Below the pieces are notes generated by a model, which saw only the letters and a list, made by a program, of their open reading frames with translations, made no database searches and had not been told where the DNA came from. The position numbers and the translations under genes were made by a program. Of a stretch of 64,000 nt of DNA, positions 62,755 through 64,000 are shown one piece after another. Within the stretch, counting starts at the first letter, position 1. Each line of letters starts with the position of its first letter. This DNA is from Bosea sp. F3-2. GTDB taxonomy: Bacteria > Pseudomonadota > Alphaproteobacteria > Rhizobiales > Beijerinckiaceae. The stretch is taken from assembly GCF_008253865.1 (NCBI RefSeq), contig NZ_CP042331.1:558001-622000 (forward strand). The letters are read 5' to 3'.

Positions 62755-63558
62755 TTATCCGGAAATGGTCAGCGTCATGCCGTCAAACGCCACTGCGATA
62801 TTGTCCGCCAAGCGACTGGCAAGGCTGGCATAATCCAGATCGACATGGAGATTGGTCAGGATCGCGCGCCGTGGTTTCAATTCGGCGATCGCGGCGAGCG
62901 ATTGCGCCAGATGGAAATGGCTGGGATGCGGTGTCTCGCGCAGGCAGTCGAGAATGAGGACATCGAGGCCGGCCATGGCTTCCTTCGCCGCCGGCGGGAT
63001 CAGGCTGACATCCGGCAGATAGGCCAGGGAGCCGAAACGGAAGCCGAGCGCCTCGTAGTTCGGCCCGTGCTCGACCCGGAACGGCAGCGCCTCGATCGGC
63101 CCGCCAGCGCCGTCGATGGTCTGGCTGCGACCCGCGGCGATCTGATCGAGATCGAGGATCGGCGGGTAATAGCTGCCGGCCGGCGTCTCGAAGAGATAGC
63201 CGAAGCGCGAGCGCAGCGAGGCTTGCGTCGTCGTATCGGCATAGACCCGGATGCGCTGGCGCATATGCAGGACGAGCGCGCGCAGATCGTCGATGCCGTG
63301 GGTGTGGTCGGCATGGTCATGCGTCATCAGCACGCCGTCGAGCGCCTCCACCTCGGCGGACAGAAGCTGCTCGCGCAGGTCCGGAGAGGTATCGACCAGA
63401 ACCCGCGTCGTGCCGTTGGGGCCGGATCGCGTTACCAGAAGCGAGCAGCGCCGCCGGCGGTTCTTCGGATTGCTCGGGTCGCAGGCGCCCCAGCCCGAGC
63501 CCGGCCGTGGCACGCCACCCGAGGAACCGCAGCCGAGGATCGTGACCGTCAGCGTCAT
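62755..63558 (-). CDS. MBL-fold metallohydrolase (PhnP-like)
   Basis: A 267-residue metallo-beta-lactamase-fold hydrolase with HDHADHTHGID as the di-metal motif and an N-terminal GCGSSGGVPRPGSGWGACD characteristic of the PhnP-like phosphodiesterase group. In many alphaproteobacteria this gene follows tatD and metG, as here. A role in nucleotide or cyclic phosphate turnover is probable; the exact substrate is unknown. Confidence 0.9.
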   Translation of the reverse strand: MTLTVTILGCGSSGGVPRPGSGWGACDPSNPKNRRRRCSLLVTRSGPNGTTRVLVDTSPDLREQLLSAEVEALDGVLMTHDHADHTHGIDDLRALVLHMRQRIRVYADTTTQASLRSRFGYLFETPAGSYYPPILDLDQIAAGRSQTIDGAGGPIEALPFRVEHGPNYEALGFRFGSLAYLPDVSLIPPAAKEAMAGLDVLILDCLRETPHPSHFHLAQSLAAIAELKPRRAILTNLHVDLDYASLASRLADNIAVAFDGMTLTISG

Positions 63559-63566
63559 GGCGCGGG

Positions 63567-64000
63567 TCAGGCGACCTGCGCGACCGGCGCGGCGTGGTCC
63601 ATCTTCCAGTAGCAGCGCCGGGCGTTCTCGGTGGTGATCCGCGCGGCCTCGTCGAAGGGCACGCCGATCGCATCCGCCAGAACCTTTGCCGTTTCAACGA
63701 CATAGGCCGGTTCGTTGCGCTTTCCTCTGAACGGGATGGGGGCGAGATAGGGCGCATCCGTCTCGACCAGCAGGCGCTCGCGCGGCACCATCCGCGCGAT
63801 GCGGCGCAGGTTCTCCGAGGTCTTGAAAGTCAGGATGCCGGAGAAGGAGACGTAGAAGCCGAGTTCGACACCCGCCATGGCGAGTGCCTCGCCAGCGGTG
63901 AAGCAGTGCAGGATGGCGGGGAAGGCGCCCTTCCCGGTTTCTTCCCGCAGGATCGCGATCATGTCGTCATCCGCCTCGCGCGCGTGGATGACGAGCGGCA
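63567..64000 (-). CDS. tatD: TatD family metal-dependent DNase/hydrolase, 3' part (5' end beyond window)
   Basis: The last 144 residues of a TatD-like TIM-barrel hydrolase: LVIHAREADDDM, ILHCFTAGEALAMA, FYVSFSGILTFK, ERLLVETDAPYLAPIPFRGK and VVETAKVLADAIGVP. The metal-binding His and Asp residues of these blocks are intact. The frame stays open to the window edge. It ends eight bases before the MBL-fold gene in the same direction. Confidence 0.95.
   Translation of the reverse strand, partial: PLVIHAREADDDMIAILREETGKGAFPAILHCFTAGEALAMAGVELGFYVSFSGILTFKTSENLRRIARMVPRERLLVETDAPYLAPIPFRGKRNEPAYVVETAKVLADAIGVPFDEAARITTENARRCYWKMDHAAPVAQVA

Overview
The window is about 64 kb of GC-rich DNA densely packed with ABC importers, amidases, sarcosine oxidase and Entner-Doudoroff genes. 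This fits a soil or plant-associated alphaproteobacterium of the Hyphomicrobiales (Bosea-like by gene style). That placement is inference: no rRNA or other phylogenetic marker is present. No tRNA, rRNA, CRISPR array, phage or replication origin was seen.

Layout. 1-4486: end of a heterotetrameric sarcosine oxidase operon (soxB'-D-A-G). 4509-7887: osmoprotectant (OpuC type) ABC importer on the minus strand. 8004-10193: a DUF1684 protein and a MerA-family flavoprotein, followed by a dead VOC gene. 10725-16280: dipeptide-type ABC importer (minus). 17067-22363: a second dipeptide-type importer (plus), running into a ureide/biuret nitrogen cluster to 27729: AtzH-like protein, GntR regulator, allophanate hydrolase AtzF, biuret hydrolase, AtzG and AtzE. 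Sequences matching the sigma-54 -24/-12 promoter lie in front of both importers and the biuret hydrolase, so this block looks like one nitrogen-scavenging region. 27703-30988: two DJ-1/PfpI proteins and a divergent LysR regulator, with scraps of an SDR gene and a second LysR gene. 30994-40351: FrcBCA-type sugar importer, divergent ROK repressor around a perfect palindrome, FucU/RbsD mutarotase, PfkB kinase, zwf and edd (pgl absent). 40654-41673: an orphan AapJ-like binding protein. 41690-45090: a scrapyard with VOC and transposase remnants, an intact ISNCY-family element and an unrecognised broken ORF. 45369-48815: LysR, MFS transporter and amidohydrolase. 48946-54418: truncated TPR protein, TetR, cyclase-family hydrolase, BKACE enzyme, SMP-30 lactonase and a LivK-like binding protein.

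54506-62590 (minus strand) is the most interesting region. It is a tightly overlapping operon: MFS transporter, PyrK, class 1B PyrD, M20 carbamoyl-amino-acid hydrolase, class II PyrC, PyrE, a 73-residue protein that begins like aspartase, and a 102-residue unknown protein. An XRE regulator lies upstream, and AATCTCA repeats occur before both the regulator and the operon. Read as a pathway it could import orotate and convert it to dihydroorotate, carbamoyl-aspartate and then aspartate plus ammonia. This would be an orotate-utilisation system analogous to the reductive uracil (pyd) route. This is inference, not proof. The window ends with a PhnP-like metallohydrolase and the 3' part of a tatD gene.
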